Positions 1-5,579 of a stretch of DNA of 6,080 nucleotides are shown in pieces. A program made the position numbers and the translations under genes. The notes below the pieces were generated by a model. It was not told where the DNA came from, did not search any database, and saw only the letters and a list, made by a program, of their open reading frames with translations. Location: assembly GCA_051001975.1 (NCBI GenBank), contig JBPCMU010000007.1, forward strand, positions 1 to 6,080, read 5' to 3'. Source of the stretch: DATAEG01 sp051001975 (lineage in GTDB: Bacteria; Actinomycetota; Actinomycetes; Mycobacteriales; Jatrophihabitantaceae). The stretch's first letter is position 1. Each line of letters starts with the position of its first letter.

Positions 1-2
1 TC

Positions 3-530
3 GACATCCTGTCGGTCGCGATGACCGGCACGACCTCCACCACCTTCGACTCGTTGAGCGTGCGCGCCCTCGAGCAGCGTCAGAGCCGTCTCCCGACGAT
101 CGCCGAGAACGCAGCCCGCCGTCGCGGCACCGTCGCCCCGCCCAGCCCGCTGCCGCAGTTCCGGCCCCTACGCACCCCGGTCCAGGTCGTCGCGGGCACC
201 CCGCTGCAGGTCCGGGTGGGGATGGCATCCCTCGCCACGGGCCGCCTGACCCGGGCCACGCTCCTCGTGCCGGTGCCCGCCGAGGCCGCGGGCGGCTTCG
301 CGAGCCTCGACCTCGAGGCCGGCCAGGAGTCCTTCTTCTTCGACGGGGACCAGGCGGACACGTTCACGGAGCTGCTGGCCGAGGTCCGCAACCGCCCAGG
401 ACGCGCCAGCATCACGGCGACGCTCACCTACGAGACCGCCGACGGCGATCTCGGGCAGCGCAGCGTCACCCGGTCGCTGCAGGCCCCGGCGGCCGAGCTC
501 TCCCGGTCGTACGAGGTCGTCGTCTCCTGA
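3..530 (+). CDS. 3' end of a hypothetical beta-rich protein gene (5' partial)
   Basis: The frame is open from the first complete codon of the window to the TGA at 528-530. An ATG at 21 exists, but no Shine-Dalgarno precedes it and the codons before it are open and coding-like, so I read this as the C-terminal 175 residues of a longer protein cut by the window edge. The visible part has a Ser/Thr-rich start, a basic and proline-rich linker (roughly residues 35-60), then alternating hydrophobic strands ending in YEVVVS, as in an Ig-like or other beta-sandwich domain. A segment TFTELLAEVRNRPGRASITA sits between strands. From memory, this strand pattern followed by a TF-x-ELL helix recalls the C-terminal part of actinobacterial SpoIVB-type (S55) peptidases; this is weak and unverified, since no catalytic region is in view. 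It lies on the lepA strand, so read-through into lepA is possible. Coding status is fairly sure; function is unknown. Confidence 0.7.
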   Translation, partial: DILSVAMTGTTSTTFDSLSVRALEQRQSRLPTIAENAARRRGTVAPPSPLPQFRPLRTPVQVVAGTPLQVRVGMASLATGRLTRATLLVPVPAEAAGGFASLDLEAGQESFFFDGDQADTFTELLAEVRNRPGRASITATLTYETADGDLGQRSVTRSLQAPAAELSRSYEVVVS

Positions 531-536
531 CGGCAG

Positions 537-617
537 CCGCGAGGTGAACCACGGGGTGTGCGCGCGGGCGTGCACCTCGTGGGAAACTGCTATCTGCCCC
601 CACGTTCCTCACGAGGT
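537..617 (+). promoter_or_regulatory. lepA leader with competing stems, one covering the Shine-Dalgarno
   Basis: Three segments are visible. A is 537-546 (CCGCGAGGTG), B is 573-585 (CACCTCGTGGGAA), and C is 605-617 (TTCCTCACGAGGT). A pairs with 573-582 over 10 positions including one G-U. B (574-585) pairs with C over 12 positions with T609 bulged. The two pairings exclude each other because both use B. The B-C stem buries GAGG at 613-616, the likely lepA ribosome-binding site, while the A-B stem would leave it free. A third, weaker option pairs CGTGGG (578-583) with CCCACG (599-604). The complementarity is read directly from the sequence; a regulatory role is inference, and GC-rich DNA readily forms stems. 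It would only operate on transcripts that start upstream of about 537. Confidence 0.4.
581..606 (+). promoter_or_regulatory. Candidate SigR/SigH-type (ECF sigma) promoter for lepA
   Basis: GGGAAA at 581-586 and CGTT at 603-606 are separated by 16 bases. This resembles the actinobacterial thiol/heat-stress ECF consensus (GGAA-type -35, GTT-type -10, spacing about 16-19) of Streptomyces SigR and mycobacterial SigH. The sixth -35 base is A rather than the usual C/T. The expected start point, a few bases past CGTT, falls at about 612-615, which gives a leader of only 10-13 bases before the GTG at 625. The match is short and overlaps the inverted repeat of the leader, so it could be fortuitous. 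Confidence 0.35.
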
Positions 618-620
618 AGG
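613..620 (+). promoter_or_regulatory. lepA Shine-Dalgarno deciding the start at 625
   Basis: GAGGTAGG ends four bases before GTG 625, and its GAGG core is eight bases away. The alternative in-frame GTG at 544 lacks a comparable site and would add a Cys-rich 27-residue extension unlike LepA, so 625 is preferred. Confidence 0.6.
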
Positions 621-624
621 TCGA

Positions 625-2481
625 GTGCCCCCGATTCCCGCGTCCCCGCTCCCGGTCGCCGCAACCCCGCCGTCCCAGCTGCGCAACTTCTGCATCATCG
701 CGCACATCGACCACGGCAAGTCGACGCTGGCCGACCGCATGCTGCAGCTCACCGGCGTGGTCGACGGCCGGCAGATGCGAGCCCAGTACCTGGACCGGAT
801 GGACATCGAGCGCGAGCGCGGCATCACGATCAAATCGCAGAGCGTCCGGATGCCGTGGACGGCGCGCACGGATGGTGTCGAGTACACGATGCACCTGATC
901 GACACCCCGGGGCACGTCGACTTCACCTACGAGGTGAGCCGGTCACTGGCCGCCTGTGAAGGGGCCGTGCTGCTGGTCGACGCAGCGCAGGGCATCGAGG
1001 CGCAGACGCTGGCCAACCTGTACCTGGCGCTGGAGAACGATCTGCAGATCATCCCGGTGCTGAACAAGATCGACCTGCCCGCGGCGCAGCCTGATTTGTA
1101 CGCCGCCGAGCTCGCGCACATCATCGGCTGCGACCCGGACGATGTGCTGCGGGTCAGCGCGAAGACCGGCGAGGGCGTTGCCGAGTTGCTCGACCTGATC
1201 TGCGCCGAGGTGCCGGCTCCGGTCGGGGAGGCGGACGCGCCGGTCCGGGCGATGATCTTCGACTCTGTCTACGACATCTACCGCGGCGTCATCACCTACA
1301 TCCGGGTGGTCGACGGGCGCATCTCGCCACGCGAGCGCATCAAGATGATGTCCACCGGCGCCACCCACGAACTGCTCGAGGTCGGCGTCATCTCGCCTGA
1401 CCCCGTGCCCACCGACGGGCTCGGTGTCGGCGAGGTGGGCTACCTGATCACCGGTGTGAAGGATGTCAGGCAGTCCCGGGTCGGCGACACGGTGACCGAT
1501 GCGGCCAAGCCTGCGGCGCAAGCGCTGGGCACGTACCGGGATCCGCGCCCGATGGTCTACTCCGGGCTCTATCCGATCGACGGCTCCGACTACCCGCTGT
1601 TGCGCGACGCGCTGGACCGGCTGCAGCTCAACGACGCCGCGCTGGTCTACGAGCCGGAGACCTCGGCCGCGCTCGGCTTCGGCTTCCGGTGCGGGTTCCT
1701 CGGCCTGCTGCACCTGGAGATCACCCGGGACCGGTTGGAGCGCGAGTTCGACCTCGAGCTGATCTCCACCGCGCCCAATGTCGTCTACCGCGTCGAACTC
1801 GACGACGGTTCCGAGCGGGTCGTGACCAACCCGTCGGACTGGCCGACCGGCGGGAAGATCGCCACTACACACGAGCCGGTCGTCAAGGCGATGATCATCG
1901 CGCCCAGCGAGTTCGTCGGGGCGATCATGGAGCTGTGCCAGGGCCGTCGCGGCTCCCTGGGCGGGATGGACTACTTGTCGCAGACCCGCGTCGAGCTGCG
2001 CTACACGCTCCCGCTCGCCGAGATCATCTTCGACTTCTTCGACCAGCTGAAGTCGCGCACCCGCGGCTATGCCTCGCTGGACTACGAGGCCGCCGGGGAG
2101 CAGGCCGCCGAGCTGGTGAAGGTCGACATCCTGCTCCAGGGCGAGGCGGTCGACGCGTTCTCTTCGATCGTGCACAAGGACAAGGCCTACGCCTACGGGA
2201 CGATGATGACCGGCAAGCTGCGCAAGCTGATCCCGCGCCAACAGTTCGAGGTGCCGATCCAGGCGGCCATCGGCTCGCGGGTGATCGCCCGGGAGAGCAT
2301 CCGAGCGATGCGCAAGGACGTGCTGGCCAAGTGCTACGGCGGTGACATCACCCGTAAGCGCAAGCTGCTGGAGAAGCAGAAGGAAGGCAAGAAGCGGATG
2401 AAGATGGTGGGCCGCGTCGAGGTGCCGCAGGAGGCGTTCATCGCCGCACTCTCCACCGGCGAGGAAACCGCCAAGAAGTAG
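625..2481 (+). CDS. lepA: Elongation factor 4 (LepA), ribosome-associated GTPase
   Basis: LepA (EF4) is a cytoplasmic translational GTPase that binds the ribosome and affects back-translocation and 30S biogenesis. From GTG 625 the protein is 618 residues, normal for the family. Visible GTPase motifs are G1 AHIDHGKS (26-33), G2 ERGIT (64-68), G3 DTPGH (93-97), G4 NKID (147-150) and G5 SAK (178-180). EF-G-like domains II, III and V follow. The LepA-specific C-terminal domain carries the hallmark CYGGDITRKRKLLEKQKEGK near residue 570, then RVEVPQEAF near the end. The Pro/Ala-rich N-terminal 17 residues before QLRNFCIIAHIDHGKS resemble the variable extensions of actinobacterial LepA. All key residues are present, with no frameshift. 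The usual downstream neighbour in many actinobacteria, hemW, is absent here: a small convergent gene ends seven bases after the stop. Expression may be modulated by the leader described separately. Identification is essentially certain; only the start is open, with GTG 544 as the less likely alternative. Confidence 0.97.
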   Translation: MPPIPASPLPVAATPPSQLRNFCIIAHIDHGKSTLADRMLQLTGVVDGRQMRAQYLDRMDIERERGITIKSQSVRMPWTARTDGVEYTMHLIDTPGHVDFTYEVSRSLAACEGAVLLVDAAQGIEAQTLANLYLALENDLQIIPVLNKIDLPAAQPDLYAAELAHIIGCDPDDVLRVSAKTGEGVAELLDLICAEVPAPVGEADAPVRAMIFDSVYDIYRGVITYIRVVDGRISPRERIKMMSTGATHELLEVGVISPDPVPTDGLGVGEVGYLITGVKDVRQSRVGDTVTDAAKPAAQALGTYRDPRPMVYSGLYPIDGSDYPLLRDALDRLQLNDAALVYEPETSAALGFGFRCGFLGLLHLEITRDRLEREFDLELISTAPNVVYRVELDDGSERVVTNPSDWPTGGKIATTHEPVVKAMIIAPSEFVGAIMELCQGRRGSLGGMDYLSQTRVELRYTLPLAEIIFDFFDQLKSRTRGYASLDYEAAGEQAAELVKVDILLQGEAVDAFSSIVHKDKAYAYGTMMTGKLRKLIPRQQFEVPIQAAIGSRVIARESIRAMRKDVLAKCYGGDITRKRKLLEKQKEGKKRMKMVGRVEVPQEAFIAALSTGEETAKK

Positions 2482-2488
2482 CCGCCGA

Positions 2489-2683
2489 TCAACCCGCGTA
2501 GCGGATCATGAACTCGGTCTCGGTGTCCCGGCCGCCCTTGGGGTCGGGCGGTGGGTCCGTGCTGGGGCAGTGTCGCTCGTACTCGTCGGCGATCAGGTCG
2601 ATCAGGTCGGCGCGCCCTGGGCGCACCAGCCAGATCGCCTGCCCGACGTAGGTGTCGTGCCGCGACCCTCGGTTCGATTCCAT
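2489..2683 (-). CDS. Small hypothetical protein, 64 residues
   Basis: The reading frame runs from ATG (2683-2681) to TGA (2491-2489), converging on lepA with seven bases between the stops. I do not recognise a family. Coding status is supported by codon use: nearly every codon ends in G or C, as in the neighbouring genes, across a non-overlapping stretch. The protein is hydrophilic and acidic in the middle. A predicted helix (GRADLIDLIADEYERHC) is followed by a Pro/Asp-rich loop (STDPPPDPKGG) and an acidic tail ending FMIRYAG. There is no signal peptide or membrane segment. The Shine-Dalgarno is poor, with only GGAC about 11 bases upstream, so the mRNA may have a very short leader. The start could differ slightly. 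A longer frame in another register reaching into lepA looks like a shadow. Confidence 0.62.
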   Translation of the reverse strand: MESNRGSRHDTYVGQAIWLVRPGRADLIDLIADEYERHCPSTDPPPDPKGGRDTETEFMIRYAG

Positions 2684-2713
2684 GCTGACAAGAGTCCGAA
2701 GCGCTCATTTCCG

Positions 2714-2722
2714 GACAGTGTC
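2714..2722. promoter_or_regulatory. Candidate operator: 9-bp palindrome GACAGTGTC
   Basis: GACA-G-TGTC is a perfect palindrome around one central base. It lies in the intergenic region between the divergent small gene and the TetR gene, overlapping promoter-like hexamers on both strands. TetR regulators commonly bind such palindromes beside their own gene, so autoregulation is plausible. Arms of only four bases are short, so chance is possible. Confidence 0.3.
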
Positions 2723-2746
2723 AACCCGATCGATCTTCTGTAAAAC
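2718..2746 (+). promoter_or_regulatory. Candidate promoter of the TetR-family gene, overlapping a divergent -35
   Basis: On the plus strand GTGTCA (2718-2723) lies 17 bases before TAAAAC (2741-2746); each hexamer matches the housekeeping consensus at four of six positions. Transcription would start near 2753 and give a leader of about 100 bases that contains the 16-bp tandem repeats. On the minus strand the same patch reads TTGACA (2724-2719), a perfect -35 for the small gene, followed at 18 bases by a poor -10 (TTCGGA). The patch around 2735-2746 is among the few AT-rich stretches in the region. Confidence 0.35.
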
Positions 2747-2790
2747 TCGCGGGTCGCCGGCGGTGGGCGCTGCTCCCGTAGGGTCGGCGG

Positions 2791-2838
2791 CGCTCAGTCC
2801 GATGTCCGCTCAGTCCGATGTCCGCTCAGTCCGATGTC
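2791..2838. repeat. Three perfect tandem copies of a 16-bp repeat
   Basis: The unit CGCTCAGTCCGATGTC occurs at 2791-2806, 2807-2822 and 2823-2838 without a mismatch, and the match stops exactly at both ends. It lies just upstream of the TetR gene, between its candidate promoter and its Shine-Dalgarno (AGGGA, 2841-2845). Each unit contains ATG (2802, 2818, 2834). Because 16 is not a multiple of three, the three ATGs fall in three different frames, and only the last is in frame with the regulator. Confidence 0.95.
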
Positions 2839-2854
2839 GAAGGGAAGCTGGGTC

Positions 2855-3421
2855 GTGGCAGACGGCGTTGTCGCGCGTGATGCGTTGCTGCAGCGCTGCC
2901 TCGACTTCATCCAACGGACCGGCTTCAGCCGGTTGAGCCTGCGGGAGATCGCCGCCGGGGTCGGTACCAGCCACCGGATGATCATCTACCACTTCGGCTC
3001 CCGCGACGGACTGCTCACCCAGGTCGTGCAGCGCATCGAGGCCGACCAGCGCGCGGAACTGGCCGCGTTGCTGGCCGCGTCCAGTGACCTGCGCGAGGTG
3101 AACCGCGCCTTCTGGCAGCGGGTGAGTGATCCCGCGTTGGCGCCGGCGGTTCGGTTGTTCTTCGAGGTCTACGCCCACGCGCTGCGCGATGAGCCGTGGA
3201 CCGCGCAGTTCCGCGAGACGGTCATCGCCACTTGGCTCGCGCCGTTGAGCGATCTGTTCGTCGCCGCCGGATTCACGCCCACGGATGCCACGCGTCGAGC
3301 TCGGTTGGGACTGGCCACCGTGCGCGGGCTACTGCTCGACCTGCTGGTCACGCACGACACGGCAGCGGTTGATGCTGCCGCCGATCTCTTCGCGGACCTG
3401 CTGCTCGACCCACCGCGCTGA
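2855..3421 (+). CDS. TetR-family transcriptional regulator
   Basis: The protein has 188 residues from GTG 2855, typical for TetR regulators, which are dimeric repressors with an N-terminal DNA-binding domain and a C-terminal ligand-binding helical domain. Residues 10-24 form helix 1 (ALLQRCLDFIQRTGF). The helix-turn-helix spans about 28-47 (SLREIAAGVGTSHRMIIYHF), followed by the family's SRDGLL segment at 49-54. Residues 60-188 are helical, with no recognisable ligand motif. GTG 2855 is chosen because AGGGA (2841-2845) lies nine bases upstream. ATG 2834, inside the last tandem repeat, is in frame and would add seven residues (MSKGSWV), but has no Shine-Dalgarno. The gene is single: the next gene is convergent, and the upstream gene is divergent. 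A palindrome at 2714-2722 could be its own operator. No target can be assigned; the palindrome near the SRPBCC gene is different in sequence. Confidence 0.92.
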   Translation: MADGVVARDALLQRCLDFIQRTGFSRLSLREIAAGVGTSHRMIIYHFGSRDGLLTQVVQRIEADQRAELAALLAASSDLREVNRAFWQRVSDPALAPAVRLFFEVYAHALRDEPWTAQFRETVIATWLAPLSDLFVAAGFTPTDATRRARLGLATVRGLLLDLLVTHDTAAVDAAADLFADLLLDPPR

Positions 3422-3442
3422 TCAGCCTGCGCCGGCGTCCGA

Positions 3443-3468
3443 TCGCAGCCGTAGCCTGCTGGCTGCGG
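3443..3468. terminator. Candidate bidirectional terminator hairpin between convergent genes
   Basis: CGCAGCC (3444-3450) and GGCTGCG (3461-3467) form a perfect 7-bp stem around a 10-base loop, with a possible G-U pair at each end. It lies in the 70-base gap between the stops of the TetR and SRPBCC genes, as expected for a shared terminator. There is no T-run on either strand, which is common for actinobacterial terminators but lowers confidence. Confidence 0.45.
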
Positions 3469-3491
3469 TGGTGAAGTAGCCGGTCTCCTGA

Positions 3492-3917
3492 TCACCCGAC
3501 CGACTCGCCGGCCGCCTTCAGCCCGTTCGCCTCCATGGTCACGTACCGCTTGGTCCGAGCGCCGGTCAGGGCTTTGACCAGGGGCGCGAGCAGTCCGCGC
3601 TGGTCGATGGTGAGAGTGATCTTGGTGCCGCCGCCGGGCAGCGGGGCCAGCAGGTGGCGGCCGAGGACCCGCACACCGGCCGACTTCGACTGCCAGGTGA
3701 ACTCGCTCGGTGCGGTCAGCTCGGTGACCTCCCAGATCATCGCGGGCATACCTGGCTGCTTCACCCTGGCCCGACTGCCGACCCGCAGTGGCGCATCGTC
3801 GAGGGGCTCGACGGATATCACCGATTTGGTCCACTCCGGCCAATGCCTGATGTCCTGCAGTACTGACCAGACCTGCTCGGGTTCTGCGGCCGCAGTGGCC
3901 GACGCTTCGATCGTCAT
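3492..3917 (-). CDS. SRPBCC-family protein (polyketide cyclase/dehydrase-like)
   Basis: The protein has 141 residues, the size of one START/Bet v1-like SRPBCC domain, a helix-grip fold enclosing a hydrophobic pocket for lipids, polyketides or other small ligands. Family features are visible in order. The N-terminal strand and helix are MTIEASATAAAEPEQVWSVL, followed by the characteristic DIRHWPEWTKSVISVEPL (about 22-39). Alternating strands come next: GSRARVKQP, MIWEVTEL, EFTWQS and TKITLTIDQRG. A C-terminal helix with basic residues closes the domain (LVKALTGARTKRYVTMEANG). No signal peptide is seen, so it is cytoplasmic. The start is firm: AGGAGG (3929-3924 on the minus strand) lies six bases before ATG. 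The frame stays open upstream across the hydrolase gene, but that extension is antisense to a real gene. It converges with the TetR gene and diverges from the hydrolase gene. Its ligand and any enzymatic activity cannot be inferred. Confidence 0.9.
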   Translation of the reverse strand: MTIEASATAAAEPEQVWSVLQDIRHWPEWTKSVISVEPLDDAPLRVGSRARVKQPGMPAMIWEVTELTAPSEFTWQSKSAGVRVLGRHLLAPLPGGGTKITLTIDQRGLLAPLVKALTGARTKRYVTMEANGLKAAGESVG

Positions 3918-3930
3918 GCTGCTCCTCCTG

Positions 3931-3952
3931 ATTATCAATGAACCAAATGGTA
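3931..3952 (-). promoter_or_regulatory. AT-rich promoter patch and palindrome upstream of the SRPBCC gene
   Basis: In the 105-base gap between the divergent SRPBCC and hydrolase genes, the only AT-rich stretch is about 3931-3952. Read on the minus strand it offers TACCAT (3952-3947), a TANNNT -10 that would place the start near 3940 and leave the Shine-Dalgarno in the leader. It also offers GATAAT (3936-3931), a better hexamer whose start would fall inside the Shine-Dalgarno and so is less likely. No good -35 is visible. ACCA-AA-TGGT at 3942-3951 forms a short palindrome overlapping the first -10, where a repressor would block transcription. Confidence 0.3.
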
Positions 3953-4010
3953 CAACGAGAGGAGTGGTCCGACGAGGACGCCCTCGTGCCGCTCCGTGGC
4001 GCCGCCGTAA

Positions 4011-4016
4011 TACCTT
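4011..4016 (+). promoter_or_regulatory. Candidate -10 element for a leaderless serine hydrolase mRNA
   Basis: TACCTT matches the actinobacterial TANNNT -10 pattern, and its last T is seven bases before the A of ATG 4023. That is the spacing at which transcription begins on the start codon itself. No Shine-Dalgarno-like purine run lies in the 25 bases before the ATG, which fits a leaderless mRNA. No convincing -35 hexamer is seen. Confidence 0.4.
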
Positions 4017-4022
4017 CGGCAG

Positions 4023-5471
4023 ATGACTTCTTCCACGCTGCCCGTCAGTACTCCGGCGGCGGAGGGCATCGATGCCGCTGGGATCGAGGGGTTCCTCGAC
4101 GCACTCGAGGCGGCTGCGGACATCGAGCCGCACAGCCTGATGATCGTGCGGCACGGGCACATGGTGGCGGCAGGTTGGTGGGCGCCGTACACCGCGGGCC
4201 GCCCGCACCTGCTGTACTCGCTGAGCAAGAGCTTCACCTCGACGGCTCTGGGCTTCGCCGTCGGTGAGGGTCTGATCGGGCTCGATGACGCCGTAGTCGA
4301 CTACTTCCCCGAATTCCAGGCCGACATCACCGACGTCGGCAGCCGTTCGATCAAGGTGCGCCATGCCGCGTCGATGGCTACCGGGCACCTCGTCGACACC
4401 TGGGACGCGGCGGTGCGCACGGATGTGGCCGAGGCGGTGCGTGGCTTCCTGCTGCTGCCGCCGGATCGTGCGCCGGGCAGCGTCTTCGCGTACAACCAAC
4501 CGGCCACCTACTCGATCGCCACCATCATCCAGCGGCTCACCGGGCAGACGCTGAGCCAGTACCTGCGGCCGCGACTGTTCGATCCGCTCGGCATCGGCGA
4601 AGTGGGCTGGCAGCAACACCCGAGTGGACGTGACCTGGGATTCACCGGACTGCATACGACGACCGATGCGATTGCTCGGCTGGGCTTGCTGTACCTGCAG
4701 CACGGCGCGTGGGACGGTAGACAGCTGCTGACCGAGGAATGGGTCGCTGAGGCCACCCGGAAGCAGGTCGCCAACCCGGACGAGCCGAACCCGGACTGGC
4801 AACAGGGCTACGGATTCCAGTTCTGGATGGCCCGGCACGGCTACCGCGGGGACGGTGCGTTCGGTCAGTTCTGCATCGTGCTGCCGGCGCAGGACACCGT
4901 CATCGCGATCACCTCGGCGACCAAGGACATGCAGAGCGTGCTCGACGCGGTGTGGGCGCACGTCATGCCGGCGCTCGGTAACACCTCGCGCGCTGAGACG
5001 GATGCGGACTCCGCCCTGCAGCAGAGACTCGCCGCCCTCGCCCTCCCGGCGGTCCGCGGCGCGGCCGGACCTTCCGATGCCGCGGACTGGGCGGACCGCA
5101 CCTTCACCGCTGCCGCGGGCGGGAGCGAGGACCGAGCGTCGCTGGTCGGCGTTGAGGTGCACATCGACGAGAGCGGCTGTCAGGTCGTCCTACGCGACGC
5201 GGAATCGCATTTGCCACTCACCGTCGGTACCGCCGGGTGGCACGTTTCAGAGAATGCCACCGTGCCTGGCGAGGGCGTCGTCCCGGTCGCGGCCAGTGGC
5301 GGCTGGAGCGATGCCGACACTCTGCGGTTCGACGTCATCTTCCTGGAGACGCCGCACCGCCTGCAGGTCACCTGCGACCGATCCAGTGGCCGCTTCGTGG
5401 CGGACTGGGTCACCAAGGCGCTGCACGGCGACCGGCTGCGCACGATGCGCTCTCCGATCCCGCCGAGTTGA
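4023..5471 (+). CDS. Serine hydrolase of the class C beta-lactamase/penicillin-binding superfamily
   Basis: The protein has 482 residues. Residues about 15-320 form a beta-lactamase-fold (PF00144-type) domain. The catalytic SxxK motif is SLSK at 66-69 in LYSLSKSFTSTALGFAVGEG. The Tyr-containing second motif is Y157-N158 in FAYNQPATYSIATIIQRLTG. The third-motif region is GDGAFGQFCIVLP, with GAFGQ at 278-282, a variant common in esterase- or peptidase-like members that lack the KTG of true beta-lactamases. Residues about 335-478 form a separate beta-rich C-terminal domain. No signal peptide or lipobox is present, so it is probably cytoplasmic, unlike resistance beta-lactamases. The family covers carboxylesterases, D-aminopeptidases and beta-lactam hydrolases; the substrate cannot be told, and I would not call it a resistance gene. 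ATG 4023 is the first in-frame start that fits; it has no Shine-Dalgarno, and leaderless translation is likely. It diverges from the SRPBCC gene. Confidence 0.9.
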   Translation: MTSSTLPVSTPAAEGIDAAGIEGFLDALEAAADIEPHSLMIVRHGHMVAAGWWAPYTAGRPHLLYSLSKSFTSTALGFAVGEGLIGLDDAVVDYFPEFQADITDVGSRSIKVRHAASMATGHLVDTWDAAVRTDVAEAVRGFLLLPPDRAPGSVFAYNQPATYSIATIIQRLTGQTLSQYLRPRLFDPLGIGEVGWQQHPSGRDLGFTGLHTTTDAIARLGLLYLQHGAWDGRQLLTEEWVAEATRKQVANPDEPNPDWQQGYGFQFWMARHGYRGDGAFGQFCIVLPAQDTVIAITSATKDMQSVLDAVWAHVMPALGNTSRAETDADSALQQRLAALALPAVRGAAGPSDAADWADRTFTAAAGGSEDRASLVGVEVHIDESGCQVVLRDAESHLPLTVGTAGWHVSENATVPGEGVVPVAASGGWSDADTLRFDVIFLETPHRLQVTCDRSSGRFVADWVTKALHGDRLRTMRSPIPPS

Positions 5472-5579
5472 TCCAGTGCCGGCGCTGCGGCCCGTCGAGA
5501 ACTGACCGCTGGATTCGTCGAAGGCCTGAGATCGGGCGGCTCGGTCGATCGGGCGGCCACTTCGCAGCGGCCGGCCGGC
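5472..5579. other. Intergenic region between convergent genes, with a short direct repeat
   Basis: No gene is supported here. GATCGGGCGGC occurs twice (5530-5540 and 5547-5557), 17 bases apart. The end of the gap is a GGCCGGCC palindrome (5569-5576) within a near-palindromic GC-rich stretch, 5566-5580. The latter could act as a terminator for either gene, but there is no T-run and no clear loop, so I do not call it one. Confidence 0.5.

Noticed and set aside
544..624. Earlier lepA start at GTG 544
   Set aside because: It adds a Cys-rich segment unlike LepA and has no good Shine-Dalgarno, whereas GTG 625 has one. The segment is better explained as leader DNA.
943..2241. Long open frame (432 codons) antisense to lepA
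   Set aside because: LepA on the plus strand is certain. The antisense frame is a common result of high third-position GC, and its product is a low-complexity Asp/Arg/Val-rich sequence.
2494..2504. CCGC-GTA-GCGG mini-hairpin as a lepA terminator
   Set aside because: A 4-bp stem with a 3-base loop, inside the coding end of the convergent gene and without a T-run, is too weak.
2334..2708. Minus-strand 124-codon frame overlapping the end of lepA
   Set aside because: It runs antisense into lepA and its Arg/Pro-rich product looks like a shadow; the 64-codon frame in another register has better codon use.
2791..2838. CRISPR-like array
   Set aside because: The copies are directly adjacent with no spacers and are only 16 bp long.
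2652..2936. Plus-strand open frame starting upstream of and overlapping the TetR gene
   Set aside because: It is Ser/Arg-rich, runs out of frame through the TetR gene and is antisense to the small minus-strand gene; there is no Shine-Dalgarno.
3918..5162. N-terminal extension of the SRPBCC frame across the hydrolase gene (total 556 codons)
   Set aside because: The extension is antisense to a well-supported hydrolase, and a strong AGGAGG plus ATG at 3917 marks the true SRPBCC start.
4023..5471. Antibiotic-resistance beta-lactamase
   Set aside because: There is no signal peptide or KTG motif, and it carries a GAFGQ third-motif region plus an extra C-terminal domain, as in esterase- or peptidase-like relatives.
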